Shown here one piece after another: positions 37,991 to 50,438 of a stretch of 64,000 bases of DNA. A program made the translations under genes and the position numbers. Each line of letters begins with the position of its first letter. The first letter of the stretch is position 1. The stretch covers positions 126,524 through 190,523 of the forward strand of contig VXCM01000067.1 of assembly GCA_014773175.1 (NCBI GenBank), in the 5' to 3' direction. This stretch comes from Lucifuga dentata. Lineage: Eukaryota > Chordata > Actinopteri > Ophidiiformes > Bythitidae. The notes below the pieces were generated by a model. It did not search any database. It saw only the letters and a list, made by a program, of their open reading frames with translations, and was not told the DNA's origin.

Positions 37991-40900
37991 CTAAATCAGT
38001 CCGTTTGGCCTGGACAGGGCCTCTCTCTCTCCTGTGACCTCTCTCTCCGGGCTACTGAACGAAGGCCAGGCCAGCAGGCCATGGATCTTGTATTATTTTT
38101 TATGAGTTTAGCATTTATCCTGGGACTAATATTTATTCCTGCATTGATAGAGCAAAGCATAAGAGGGCTGGTCTGTTAACTCAATCTGCCTTGCCTGTGT
38201 TCTGACTGTTCCTTCTCTATCTGAATATTAAGAGAATTTAAACAAACAGGCAGACCAGGAGGAATCAAAGTTTTGACAAAGGGCCAAAAAAAAAAAAAAA
38301 AAANAAAAAAAAAAAAAAAAAGAAAATGGACATTATGTATCTAAAGGAACAAATATGGATTAGGAAGAACACCACTGGTTTTACACAAATTCAGTATATA
38401 GGTCATGTGAAGCACTATTGAGAATCTGAAAACAGCATATAGACCTCTGTGGCCCTTATGACATCATAAGGGTTAGTTCATACTGATGCTTAAGATGACA
38501 AATTTAAAAACGAAAGCCTTTCCTAGAACTAGATATTTCTGGACATCACAGGTAAGCCTTGTGATGCCATAAAGGTCATTTCCCTGACAACATCTCATTC
38601 TTCAGCCACAAAAGCCTTTGTACGGTTGTTGTCACATATTGAACAGTACTCCACATGAACAATAAATTCAATTTGATGTGTAAAATCGGTGGAATCCCTC
38701 TAAAATATTATGGTGTTTATTAATATATAACCTCATTATTATTAATGATTATATTGCAATTTAATTAGATTATTTGGAGATTAAAGCTCTGCTTTGGGCA
38801 CATCTGAGCTACAATACATTATAAATTATGTCTCATTCATCAATTCTCTCACTTTAATCATATAACCATGTTTTTGAGTTATTTAAAGAAAAAGAGTGTT
38901 ACCAGATGCTCCTTTCATAGAAGAGCTGTCTGAAGGCATGACATGTTCTTTTTAATGATAATTTACCCCCTGGAACTGTATAGGCTCTTCATAAATTATA
39001 TACATTGAGTGGGTAAAGGCAGCATGGAGGTTTGGTTTTAAAGGGCTCGTTAGTGAAAGCTTGGGGCCTTTATTGGCATCCATGTTAAATGTTGGAGGCA
39101 GATGAGTTTTCACTAGCGCCGCATTAACTCTCTAACATCCTGTTAGAAACAACCAAGAATCTTAACTGATGTTTGCAGGGTTACAGGCATAAAGCTCGCG
39201 TGTCATGTGATGCTAAGGTTGTTTGGACGTGAGGGAAAGCATCAAGAAATGCTTGTGCATGTGATTTTTTTTTTTCTTAATGCTGCGTCATTTTATGTCC
39301 ATAACACGAAGACACAAAAAGATTTCTAACTAAAATGGGTTAAGAATCAAAGCTTACATGCCATGTAAATAATGTACAATGTCTGTCACCCTCATTTACA
39401 TGATTTTTGTAAATAAACGATTGCCCCCACATTCTTTTTTCTGTTTCCTTACAGTACACTAACTATGAATATGGAGACTTTTATGACTACACTGAAGGAG
39501 AGTTAGCCACCGACGCTCCTCCAACTCCAACTGAAGGAGCCAAGACTGAGGTAACAGTTACTAATACAGTTATCACACATGCTTTGATGAATAGGATGCA
39601 TGGTAATACACACACGCACACACACATGGTCTGTTGTCATCATGCCATCAGTTCTCTCTCTATCTCCCCCCCCCCCCNCCCCCCCCATTCTTTAATCCTC
39701 TTGTGCTTCCCTTATGCTCTTCTTATGTTATTTGATCATTTCAATATTATCAAATAGAACCTATAAGTACATTATAAATGCAGTATTTATACTACATATA
39801 TATATATATTTTTTTTTTTTTTTTTCTTTTAAAGTTCTCCCCAGCATGAACTTGAACCAAATTTCATAGCCTGTCATTTTGTGTGTTAATGAATCCTGAA
39901 CTCTTCTCAACAAGAGAAAAAAATCTGCTAAGGCAGTGAGATTTTTTCACCTGTTTTAAATAATCAACTCATTTCAAGAATGTTGGAGATTCAAGTGTCA
40001 TTCTCTTGATATTAGAACAATTGTCAGTTGTTTTGTCTCATTTTATAATATTTTTAAGATGCATGATGCTCATTTATGGGACGTTTTTAAACAAGCAGTT
40101 ACATTACTCCTGTAGCATAAGCTTTTTTTTTCCTTTAGAAATAATAAAAAGTCAAAGACCGTGCAGTGTGTATATAGTATTTATATGTGTAGACAAAGCA
40201 AAGACATTATTAACCAAAGCTTTTAAATATAACTCACATCTGTAGTACTTTCCTTTGTGCTGTTTCTGTCCTGATTTCAGACTAATGTGGGTGGAGACTT
40301 CTACACAGGTGAGTATGACTACAACACAGTGGACGGAAGTCAGCCTGAAACTCCTGAGTCTACAGGACAAGGCCAGGTAACATCAACTCCAACATCCTTA
40401 CTTTTTACTAAGTTCAAGAGTGAAATGCTTTATTTTTTTTTTTTTTTTTTATTTATTTATTTATTTTTTTGTCGACAAGAGGAAATGTGAACCATGTGCA
40501 TTAACTTCCTGCTTAATAAAAAAAAAAAATCTTCAGTAAAATGTCCATACATGTCAAAGGAATAGAAATAAGAAATGACAGTTAAAGTAGTTTATAGCAT
40601 AACTGTGCATTTGATTATTTAAACAGCAGCATTCAGCCAAGGCTAATGTATGGCCATTCTTATGTCACATAGAGAAAATGCAAACTCGTCATGAAACAAA
40701 ATACTGTTTTAGAGCAACTTATGATGACAGCTATGTATTATACTTTTGTTAGTATTTGGTAAATTACTGCATCTGTTATGTTTATCTAGCATTCTTCATT
40801 ATAGCACTTTAGAGCACAAATTTGTTGATTCAAACCTGCCTTATGGGATATGATTTTGTTTTCTTTGTTTTAAAATTTAATTTCAGGATAGCCATTTTTT

Positions 40901-43900
40901 AATCCAAAACTGCGCCACCAACAGCAAAACCATATTTATCTTAATTCGTTTACCTTCTTATTGGAGGTAGAAGTCCAAGTAAGGCTGTACTGAAATAAGA
41001 CTTCTTGATTTTCATGAGAAACTGCCTTCATCAATAGAATCTGGATAAAGACTGAAGCAGGAAAATTTTGTCATTTAATGAACCGTAACCAATGGAAAAT
41101 CAGTGGACAGACACATCCCCTATGTTTCTGCCATATCCTGAATTTGGCAGATCCTGTCTTAATTTGTACTAAACCATCACATAAAACACGACATAATGAG
41201 GAACATTTGGGGGTTAAACTAAAACAATATGGCTGCTTGCTCCAGCAGCCAAATGTCTGCCGATTGCATTGAGATGTACCTTTAGGCGGATAACGCAGTG
41301 TGAGACATTACGTTCATTAAAAGAGACAAGCCAGAGTGCTAACCAGGGAAAAATAAACATGAGGATCACTTGTGGGATTGCATATGACTGTGATGCACTG
41401 GAAAACTTTTTGGACAGTGTCACAGGGTAGCGTTGCCCATGGATGCAACCCAAATATGATATTAGTGGATGTTTTCATCCGTATTTGGGGTTTATATAAC
41501 AACTTTTTATTGTCTTGACAAATCTAATTGAGGATTTGGCGCTAGCTTCTCTTTTATTATTACTGTTTGTAGGAACTTCATTTTCTGCTGGTAGAACATT
41601 GTTTAAAATATTAGGTGTATGTCAGCTCCTCATGTCTGATGGCTTTGGATTATGGTTTGTACAGATTTGTTGGGGTGCAGGCAGATAAAATACAGAAATG
41701 TTACAGATACAGACACATGGATGTGTGGGCTGCTGAGCTGAAAATTCCTCAGGAAAGTTTAACTTTGTCGGTCCAGTAAGCACAGAGTTAAGCAAAATGC
41801 TAAATGTAATTGCTTTATCTATAAATCATGATATAAAAACACAGACACAGGAAAGTTGAACACTATTCACGTGGTTTCATTTAACTAACCAAACTTTCAT
41901 GTTCCCTCCCATTTTAAAAACCCTTGCCCCTTTTTTGCGATGCTCGGATTGATCTCAGAACTACGAAGAGGAAATAGTCGATGATTACATCACTGGTGTG
42001 GAACAGGTTGGGGCGGACCCCACAGTTGCCTTGGAAACTGCTGCTCCTGTGGATACCAATGAGAAAGTGGACCCTGGCACTGATGTGTATGACTTTAAGG
42101 AGTATGACCTGAAGGAATATGACATCAAAGCAGTTGAGGAGAAGCCGTACGACTACGGCGATTATGGCGATTATGGCCCCACTGACGCCAAGCCTACATC
42201 TGCAACATATGAGGAAGAGTTTGGTCCTGGTGTGCCTGCGGAGACAGACTTCAGAGAGAGCAATGTAAGTGTTTGGGTGGTTAGAGGTAAAGGTGGGGGG
42301 CAGATTGAGGAATGTGGAAAAATGGGAAGATGTTGGTGGCATTTGTTTGATCGGGCGTTTGTGGTGCCATTTTGTTGATTCTTCGAGTATCAGGTTACAG
42401 CTTGGAGCATCCTGCATGCGCACATACACACAAATACAAATAAACTAACAAGCACAAACACACACCTTGTCAATCTTAAGTCTTGACAGAAAAACAGATG
42501 TTGACCTAGCTGTCAGCGCAGTCACACACACACACAGGAAAGCCTCTTGACCCCAGAGGACCCTCTGCTGTTTTTAAAGGCATGCTTCTTCCTGGTCATC
42601 CCATCAATTATCTGTTTAGTAAATGTCCATCTAGGTCGATATCTAAAACCAGACAGAAATATCTGCTCAGTCCATGTCTGTCATGGGCCGGTTTCCACCT
42701 CCCTTCCTCCCCTCAGGATCCACAGTCTCAGAGTCAGGAAGTGACATGGCCCCTGTCTGGATGTTGGCTCTGGATCTGTCTGCCTTGGATGAATCCCCAC
42801 CACTCTATTAGGGAGCTTCACTCAGTTTCACTCCTCACTTAAAGCAGTCAGAAGCCTTCTTCACAATGGCTTTCTCAAAAAGAGTTTGTGCTCCTGGCTA
42901 AACTCTGTAATCTAGTGGTTTGGGATGCAGTGCTGTAGGTGGTTTGTGAATTCTTCTCATGTGAAGTCATTGTATGGATAGTGTCAGGTAACGACCCCTG
43001 CATTTGTGCACAGTTGGGGTCTTTTTTGCAGCCACTGGCTTTGAGAACGCTTAATAAATCGGAGTCAGACCAAAGTCTAAATTATAGCTTCTTGCAAAAT
43101 GGTTCTTGAGGTTGATTTTTCCAGCAGGCAGAAAAAAAAATTCTGCTTTTCGCCTGATGAACTGCCTAAATCCTTTTAAGCATGCAAAGCTCAAGTCAGC
43201 ATTCTCTTTAACTTTTCTTCGCAGTTTTGTTGGTGTATTGAGTAACTTGTTTAAAAATGAAGGCACGCATTGGTGCAGAGCATCTGCTGCTCGCTTTATA
43301 AGTGTTTGGGTTTTTATCCATTAATGTCACATTTAAGCGCTCCACCTCATCGCCATGTCAAAGCTCACCTGTTCTGTCTTATGTCTGCAGGTGGGCAGAG
43401 GTCACAGTTACCTGGGTGAAAAGGGGGAGAAGGGTGAGCCTGCTGTCATTGAGCCAGTAAGTAAACTTTTACACTACTGGAACGAAATTCTGACAATTGA
43501 GTTTATAATGAGCTCAGCTTTGTTGTAAATGTACAAATATCATGCAAATGTTGAGAACTGGACAAACATTTACTCACTTACCTGACTGAAAATGTGTTAG
43601 AAACAAACAGTTTTAAAGAATCAGGAAGGGTAGAACTTTACACTCAAAGGAAATATGGTTGGCCCATTACAACTAGTTGTTAAATAGCCAGTGGAAAAAC
43701 AGCATTAGCTAGCTGACATTCCTGTCAAATTCCAATGGAAATTTATCCAAACTGAAATTGTTCAGTCTATCTAAATATTAGGTTGATCTGTAGCTCTACT
43801 TCCATCTACGCTTTCATTTCTGTCAAAGTGGTATATTTCAAAATTTCCTGTGAAGTCATATTTATTGTTGAATGTTTTTCATACCAGGAGAGGCTTTGAA

Positions 43901-44748
43901 AAGTTGCACACAATGTTTTATAAGCCTCTTTCAGCACCTTAAATCACACTCAGCATTTTTTTCTGTGGAATACACGTGTGTTCTTTCATCTCTTCTTTTA
44001 CAGACTAAAGCAGCTATATTATTCTGATAAAGAAGGCCCCTCCATGTCTGATGGACATTCATTTGTCTACTTCTGTATTTCAATCATAAATGTAAATAAC
44101 CACAATGATATCCATAAGGCTGAAGATAAGAGAAGATCAGATAAACTTTATTGATCCCACAAGGGGAAATTAAGGTGAACCTTTAAGCCTTGTTTATTTT
44201 ATTGAAGCCCTGCATGTCTTCCTCCCTGAGGAATAATAAAAGCTGCTGCTCTCTACACAATGTCACATCACATCAATTCTTAAGAGGCCTATTCGATACA
44301 GTTTACTACTACAAGCTAAACATTGACTGAAATAGAAACTCCATGTAATGTCTCTCTCCTTCTCTACCATCTGTATCACCCAAATCTTTGACCACACACA
44401 TTATAGAATACAGTATATTCATGAGCTAAAGCATTGTTAACTTTAGCTTGTAGCTATAAGTAAACTCCTCAACCTCAAACCCAAATTCCCCACTGGCTAG
44501 ACTCATTTTTTCCCCCTTTCTCCATTGCTTGTGGATTTACAGGCTGACCTATAATGCTACTGTATCCACATTTTCCTTTTTCAGGGGATGCTTATAGAAG
44601 GACCCCAAGGAGCCCCCGGCCAAGCAGTGAGTATCAAATTCTCCCACACTCCTGTCTGCTTTTCACAGATGGAGAACAGCTAAAGAGGGAAAAAATGTCT
44701 TTATGGAAAGAGCGTCAGCCCTGATCTCCAGTGAAGCTTGAGTTGGGA

Positions 44749-44781
<33 letters not shown>

Positions 44782-44784
44782 AGN

Positions 44785-44836
<52 letters not shown>

Positions 44837-47800
44837 GTACATTTGTGTTTCTGTTTGAGGCCTATATTTGCTTTCAAATCCATGTCTTCTGTCTTTGTTG
44901 GCTCTCATCTGTGAAATTTTGGATAGATTGAATGTGGCGAAATGCTGGTTAGCAGCAGATTGAATGTTATGCTAAGTCTAAAGTACATGTGTCTGTGTGT
45001 GGTTTCAGGGTCTCCCTGGTACTCCAGGATTGCAGGGTCCCCCAGGTACCCCAGGAGATCCTGGTGAGAAGGTAAGTGAGACTTCGCCTGTTTTCAGAGA
45101 AATGTAGCTAATTTAGTTTTTTATAAATATATATGTATAAGTTGCTATAGCTAATCAATTTAGAAAATCCTCCAAATATGTTGTGTAGGAATCAAAAATC
45201 TTGATCAAACATTAAGTTCTGGTGTGTTATAATTGATCCAAAATACAGTGAAATAACCAGTTTACCCTTAGCCATTCATCTGGATTTAAAAATGATTGGA
45301 TGTACAGTCCTGGTTTTGTTATCCTGCTTTCTTCCCCTTTATTGGAAAGCTGTAAGGTACAGTGTCGCTGCCATGGAATGAATAACAGAATTGGACACAG
45401 CTTGCTACTGCAGCAGTAGGGGGGATTAGCATGGAGTGGTGCAGGGATATGAGAAATACCCATAGATTGTCAATAAACCAAAAAGAGAAGTTCTGAGAAA
45501 CATTTGTGCTGATTTGTAAGGGCCAAAGGAGTTTTTTTTTGTTGTTGTTGTTGTTGTTTTTTTTTTTTTGTAAAAAATATGCAGATGTCAAAGCTCCTTT
45601 CCCAAAGCTGTAAGATTCCACTCATTTACTTGACTGATTGGATGACACCACAAAACTGCTGGTCCCATCTACAAAGCAGGATCTCAGCTTGTTTTTTCCC
45701 AAATGTGGTGATTACACCCCCACCCACCTCCCCACCCCTCTCTCTCTTTCTCTCTCTCTCTCTCTTTGTCGCTCTTTCTGCACTCCTATGCTGTCTGCTC
45801 ACACTGGAACTTAACCCTTTCACTGCCAAAAAAAAGTAAGGCTCAAAAATGCCTCCTCCAACATGACGGATGGCCCTCTGCTACACAAAGAGCTTATTGT
45901 TCCACAGGGTTAAAGTGATCAAAAAATGTTTTGGCTCTCCACGAGTTTTGTCCCCCCCCTCCTTCATTTCCTCCCCTGAGAAACAGTCTTGCTGAGGATT
46001 GACAGAGCGATTAAAAGTGACTCGTTACTGTACTCTTGTGGTTTTCCGTTGCGCAGTATCCGTCTAGATTGAACGTTTGATCAGCACATTTCTCACATGA
46101 TCACCGCCTCCCTCCTTTTTCAGACAAGCACAACTTTCCCAGCCACGAGGGAACGTCATTAACACTAGATGGCACTGTGCTTACTATAAAGGAGCAAAAG
46201 ATGGAGTTTTTACTGTCTCTGGAAAAAAAAAAAAAAAGGNGGGGGGGGGGGGGGAAACACATGGGATTAATTTTAGCCAGCAGTCTGAGATTGTTGCATA
46301 TGACAAACCTGCTAAAGAGATTTCTCTGGAAACACAGCAGGTTTTATTTAGGATTGATCTTTAGGATCTTTAAAAGTTAGCTTACATTATTCAAAACATT
46401 ATTCAAATGCTTTCCTGTAATTAAGCAGGAAATATCCCTAGGCTAGCTTAATGAAAATACATTTTGTCTTTGTTTAGGATGGAATCCTCTCATTTAACTG
46501 TTTGGAATAGTTAATCACAACTTAGCAGAGTCGTGTTCCATTGATATTGTTTAGATAAAGGATTTTTCTTTTTCCACATTTGGGGTTCAATCAGGATTTA
46601 TACCTTGATTTATTATCACTGATATCAGTTTCTTCTTTCTTCTTAATTTGTAGGGCACTTCACTCTATCAATCCTTATAAAATGTTATAGTCAGTGAAAT
46701 AACCTCCACTTATATTTATTGAATTCAGCTCCATGTTACATTACAGCTTCATATTAAGGCGTGGTATTTACCTGTCTCTCTGTCTCTCTCCTCTGATCCC
46801 CAGGGTCCTCCAGGACGTCCTGGTATTCCTGGTTCAGACGGTGTTCCTGGTCCTCCGGGTACCATTCTGATGCTGCCAGTAAGTCCTGCCACTATCCACA
46901 AACCCACTTGTGGAAGTCTGTCTTATTTCTCTCATACATGCCCTTCATGTCAGACACTGGCCCATGAAGTCGCTTCATTTAGCAAGTTTACCTCATAGCA
47001 TCACCAGCAGGGCAAAGTGTCTCAGCCTTATTTGCTTTGAGTCACAAATCACTTAGCTTGTAAATGTCAGCTAGTGCAACGAAGTGGAACCGGTGACTGA
47101 GCCTTTGAATGGCTTGGTGACACATATGTGTGTGTGTGCGTGCATGTGTGGCCTGTACTTGTGTGTGTTTGCATCCCAGCATGTGTGTGGAAGTGTTGAT
47201 GTATATGTGTGTGACATGGTGACAGCTTTACAGGTTTAATAGAACAGCAATATTTTGTACACACTCGATGGGGGACCATTAGATGTCTCACTCTTTTAAA
47301 AGAGTCCATTTGTTTATAATTGTATGTCTTTTTCTTGTTTTGTGGTTGACAGTTCCGTGCAGGTGGTGAGGCACACAAAGGACCTGTGGTTAGTGCTCAG
47401 GAGGCCCAAGCTCAGGCCATCCTATCACAAGCTAGGGTAAGTCTCCTTAATAAACAGGATATCATGTGATCCAAGTGATTTTATTATCATTACAGTTGAA
47501 TGTTTGATTTAGATGTAATTATCACATCACAAGTATCAGTTGGTAAACGATTTAAGGATCCTGAACTTGTAGAAAATAAATCAAGGACTCACTGTTAACA
47601 AGTCTCACTCATCCTATAAATCATTTATATTGCAAAATAACGACCTTGGAGTCCACTTGTACCCTATTTTACAGGTGTCAGGTTGGGTAATAAGGCCGCA
47701 GCGGATGTTCACACTCACTCCGGGATCTTGGTAACCATAGAAATGTTGAAAAACAAGATGAATTGTGTGGCTTCAAGCAAGGTGTGATGTATAGTGAAAC

Positions 47801-50399
47801 ACATGGAGAACATTAAGTGCTGTACAAACAGAATTTTCACACATTCACAAAACTCTGTGAAGCTGGTGGCTTGCCAAAACCAGTGTTTAGTAATGTCTAG
47901 AAAGCACTTGCCATCTTTGTATATTGGTCTTGTATTCCTGAGGTATGTCATGAGGAAGTAAAAGCCAAAAATGCCATAAGAAAAAAACAAAAAAGCAGAA
48001 AACAAAGTGAGCTATAGAGACAGATTGAGGTAGGCTTATTTTTAGTTGTACTTTGGGAAAGTTAATTTCTTCTTGTGTATTGCCTACAGTATATCAAAAT
48101 AAGTAACTGCTGTTAGTTTTTGAAAAGAAATACCTGCTCCCATACTGCAGTTTTTACATCTCCAACCTCCGGCTATTAAGGATCACAATGGAAATAAGCT
48201 AATTGTGTGTTAATGTGTGGTTTGGTGAGACTTGTTGTTTCAGTTAGCAAATTAAGCAAATTAAGTCATTAGATAATCAGGTTTATCATCATGCAAATGC
48301 AAACAGGTGGCACATAAATCCCAAACTACTTTCTTGGCAGTTGCCAGACTATGGTCAGCTATTAACAAGAACAAAGACCAGAGCGGTAAACCATGGACAA
48401 AAACAGTCTGTACACTGCAAACTTCCATGCTACAAAAGACATTAAACAGGAGGCGTGATTGTTGGCAGCATGTGTTACGTTAGTGACAGGCTATATTATT
48501 GCAGCAAAGAATTAGTAGCAGTAAAAACAGTCTTCACTCTGTTGTTTGTGAGGTTTAGGATGCTTTGACATGATAAACGGTATTTGCGGCGCACAGAGCA
48601 ATTGGCATGTTGCTCACCTCACTGCCTACACTCCTGATATCTTATGCCTTGTTCAGGACATGGATCAAAGTGCTAACATAGCAACATGCGTCATCAAAAA
48701 GCACCTGAGTAGAGACATCCACTGCTACCATAGATTAAATGCCAGTTTACAAACCTGGTAGCTTTGTCTGACTGCAGACATTTTACTATACAGTTACCCA
48801 GTATGATCTTAAAGTTATGACCTTCTCTTCCATTGCTGCTTATCTTATCACTTCTGCTTATGTTGCATCCAACAATTCTCTCATTGGTGTGTGTTGGAAA
48901 GGTCATCAACAGACGGGTCCGAGTTGAATCTGGTTGAAGTTTGAGTGCATGGGTAGAAGGGAGAATCCAAGTGGTGCGCGTCACTCAAGGTTGCTTCACC
49001 ACGAGTCATCATTCAGCTGCCAATACACATTAATGGAACGCCCAGCTCACCACTTATCGTGTGAAAGCAGCCTTACAGTTGGCAAAGAGGAGGAAGGTAG
49101 ACCAGGCAAACAAAGCTAAAATGCTAAATCAGATAAGTAGGTCGGTAACCAGTAGATGGCAGGAAACAGTAACTGGAAGATTGACAAAGACAGTCTGCTG
49201 CAGATTAACTGTGAGTTTATTCTGATCATACTGAGGCTGATGAGATTAGAAGCAGCTGGGCAGGTGACTGAGTCATGTGACTGGGTCAGCTGATGAGCAG
49301 GAGCAGGAAGATGAGGCAGGTGAGGGATGGTGGAAAGGTTAGTATACAGGGCACAGAGTTGATTACTAATGCTGAGTTCAACACACCTCGGAACTCGGAT
49401 TTTTCCGATTCCCTACTTGGAAAAATGCATTGGAACGGCGTTTGAAGTTGGAGCTCCGACTGGGAAACTTGGACCAAAATTATCTACCCCAACTTGACAA
49501 GTATGACATCACTCAACATGGCAGCGCCCATGAAAGCGAGCTTTGTGAATGGAAATGATCAGCTAAAAGGCAAATAAAGTATATTTTCTTCCGTGAAATT
49601 GAAAGAAAAAGGTCAAAATATCAAAATTTGAAAGAAAAATGTGAAAATAGTTAACTGTTTATAATGTATAATAACTTTGCCATTGATTCGTAAGTGTAAG
49701 TCATTTAGAATATTACTTCTCTGCACAAAGTTTAATACCCACTGTGATTAATATCATATTAAAACAACACAACCAAACAGTCCTGTAGTCTAACTTTACT
49801 TTAGTTAGTATTTATTGCTAAATTTATTTAATTTTGCAGTATTTATTGGTGTTCAGCCATGCCTTTGTGTTTACATTTGGCTGGAACGGTTTTGAGGTCT
49901 GAAGTTGGAACTTCCGACTAGGAAAAATCCGACTTCCGAGGTCTGTCGAACACAGCATAAGAGGACCAGGAGGCAGAGGAGGGAGGAGCAGAGGATGTTG
50001 TCACCATGATAAACAACACAAGATGCTACATGTAGCACCTTCAAAAACAAAACCAGTTCTGTCATTTTTAAACATTTCAGCATCTCTGTCAAACCAAAAC
50101 AGATGCTCTGAATCACTTCACTGGATGCAAAAAATAAAAAATGTCTGTGAAGGGAGCCGCAAAGCATGCAGGCTTAACTCATCTCCTAATGTGAGACATG
50201 TATTACCCAAATTCCTTCTGTGTGAAGAAGAAATATTGTTTATGCAGTAATTGATGTTGACAGGAATAAAATGCAAATGTGTCAGCACTGTTTCCTGTCT
50301 GATCTACAGCTGGCTATGAGGGGTCCTCCAGGGCCGGTGGGCATGACAGGAAGATCTGGGCCTGTGGTGAGTAGCTTTCAATCCCCAACCCACCCTAAA

Positions 50400-50438
<39 letters not shown>

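Larger units (their letters stand above)
47437..50309 (+). other. col11a1: intron 13 (2.9 kb)
   Basis: Holds copy B of the unnamed transposon-like repeat (48556-49075) and a Harbinger-like MITE (49370-49957). Confidence 0.85.

Noticed and set aside
41914..42429. 171-codon minus-strand frame
   Set aside because: It is the antisense shadow of col11a1 exon 8 and flanks.
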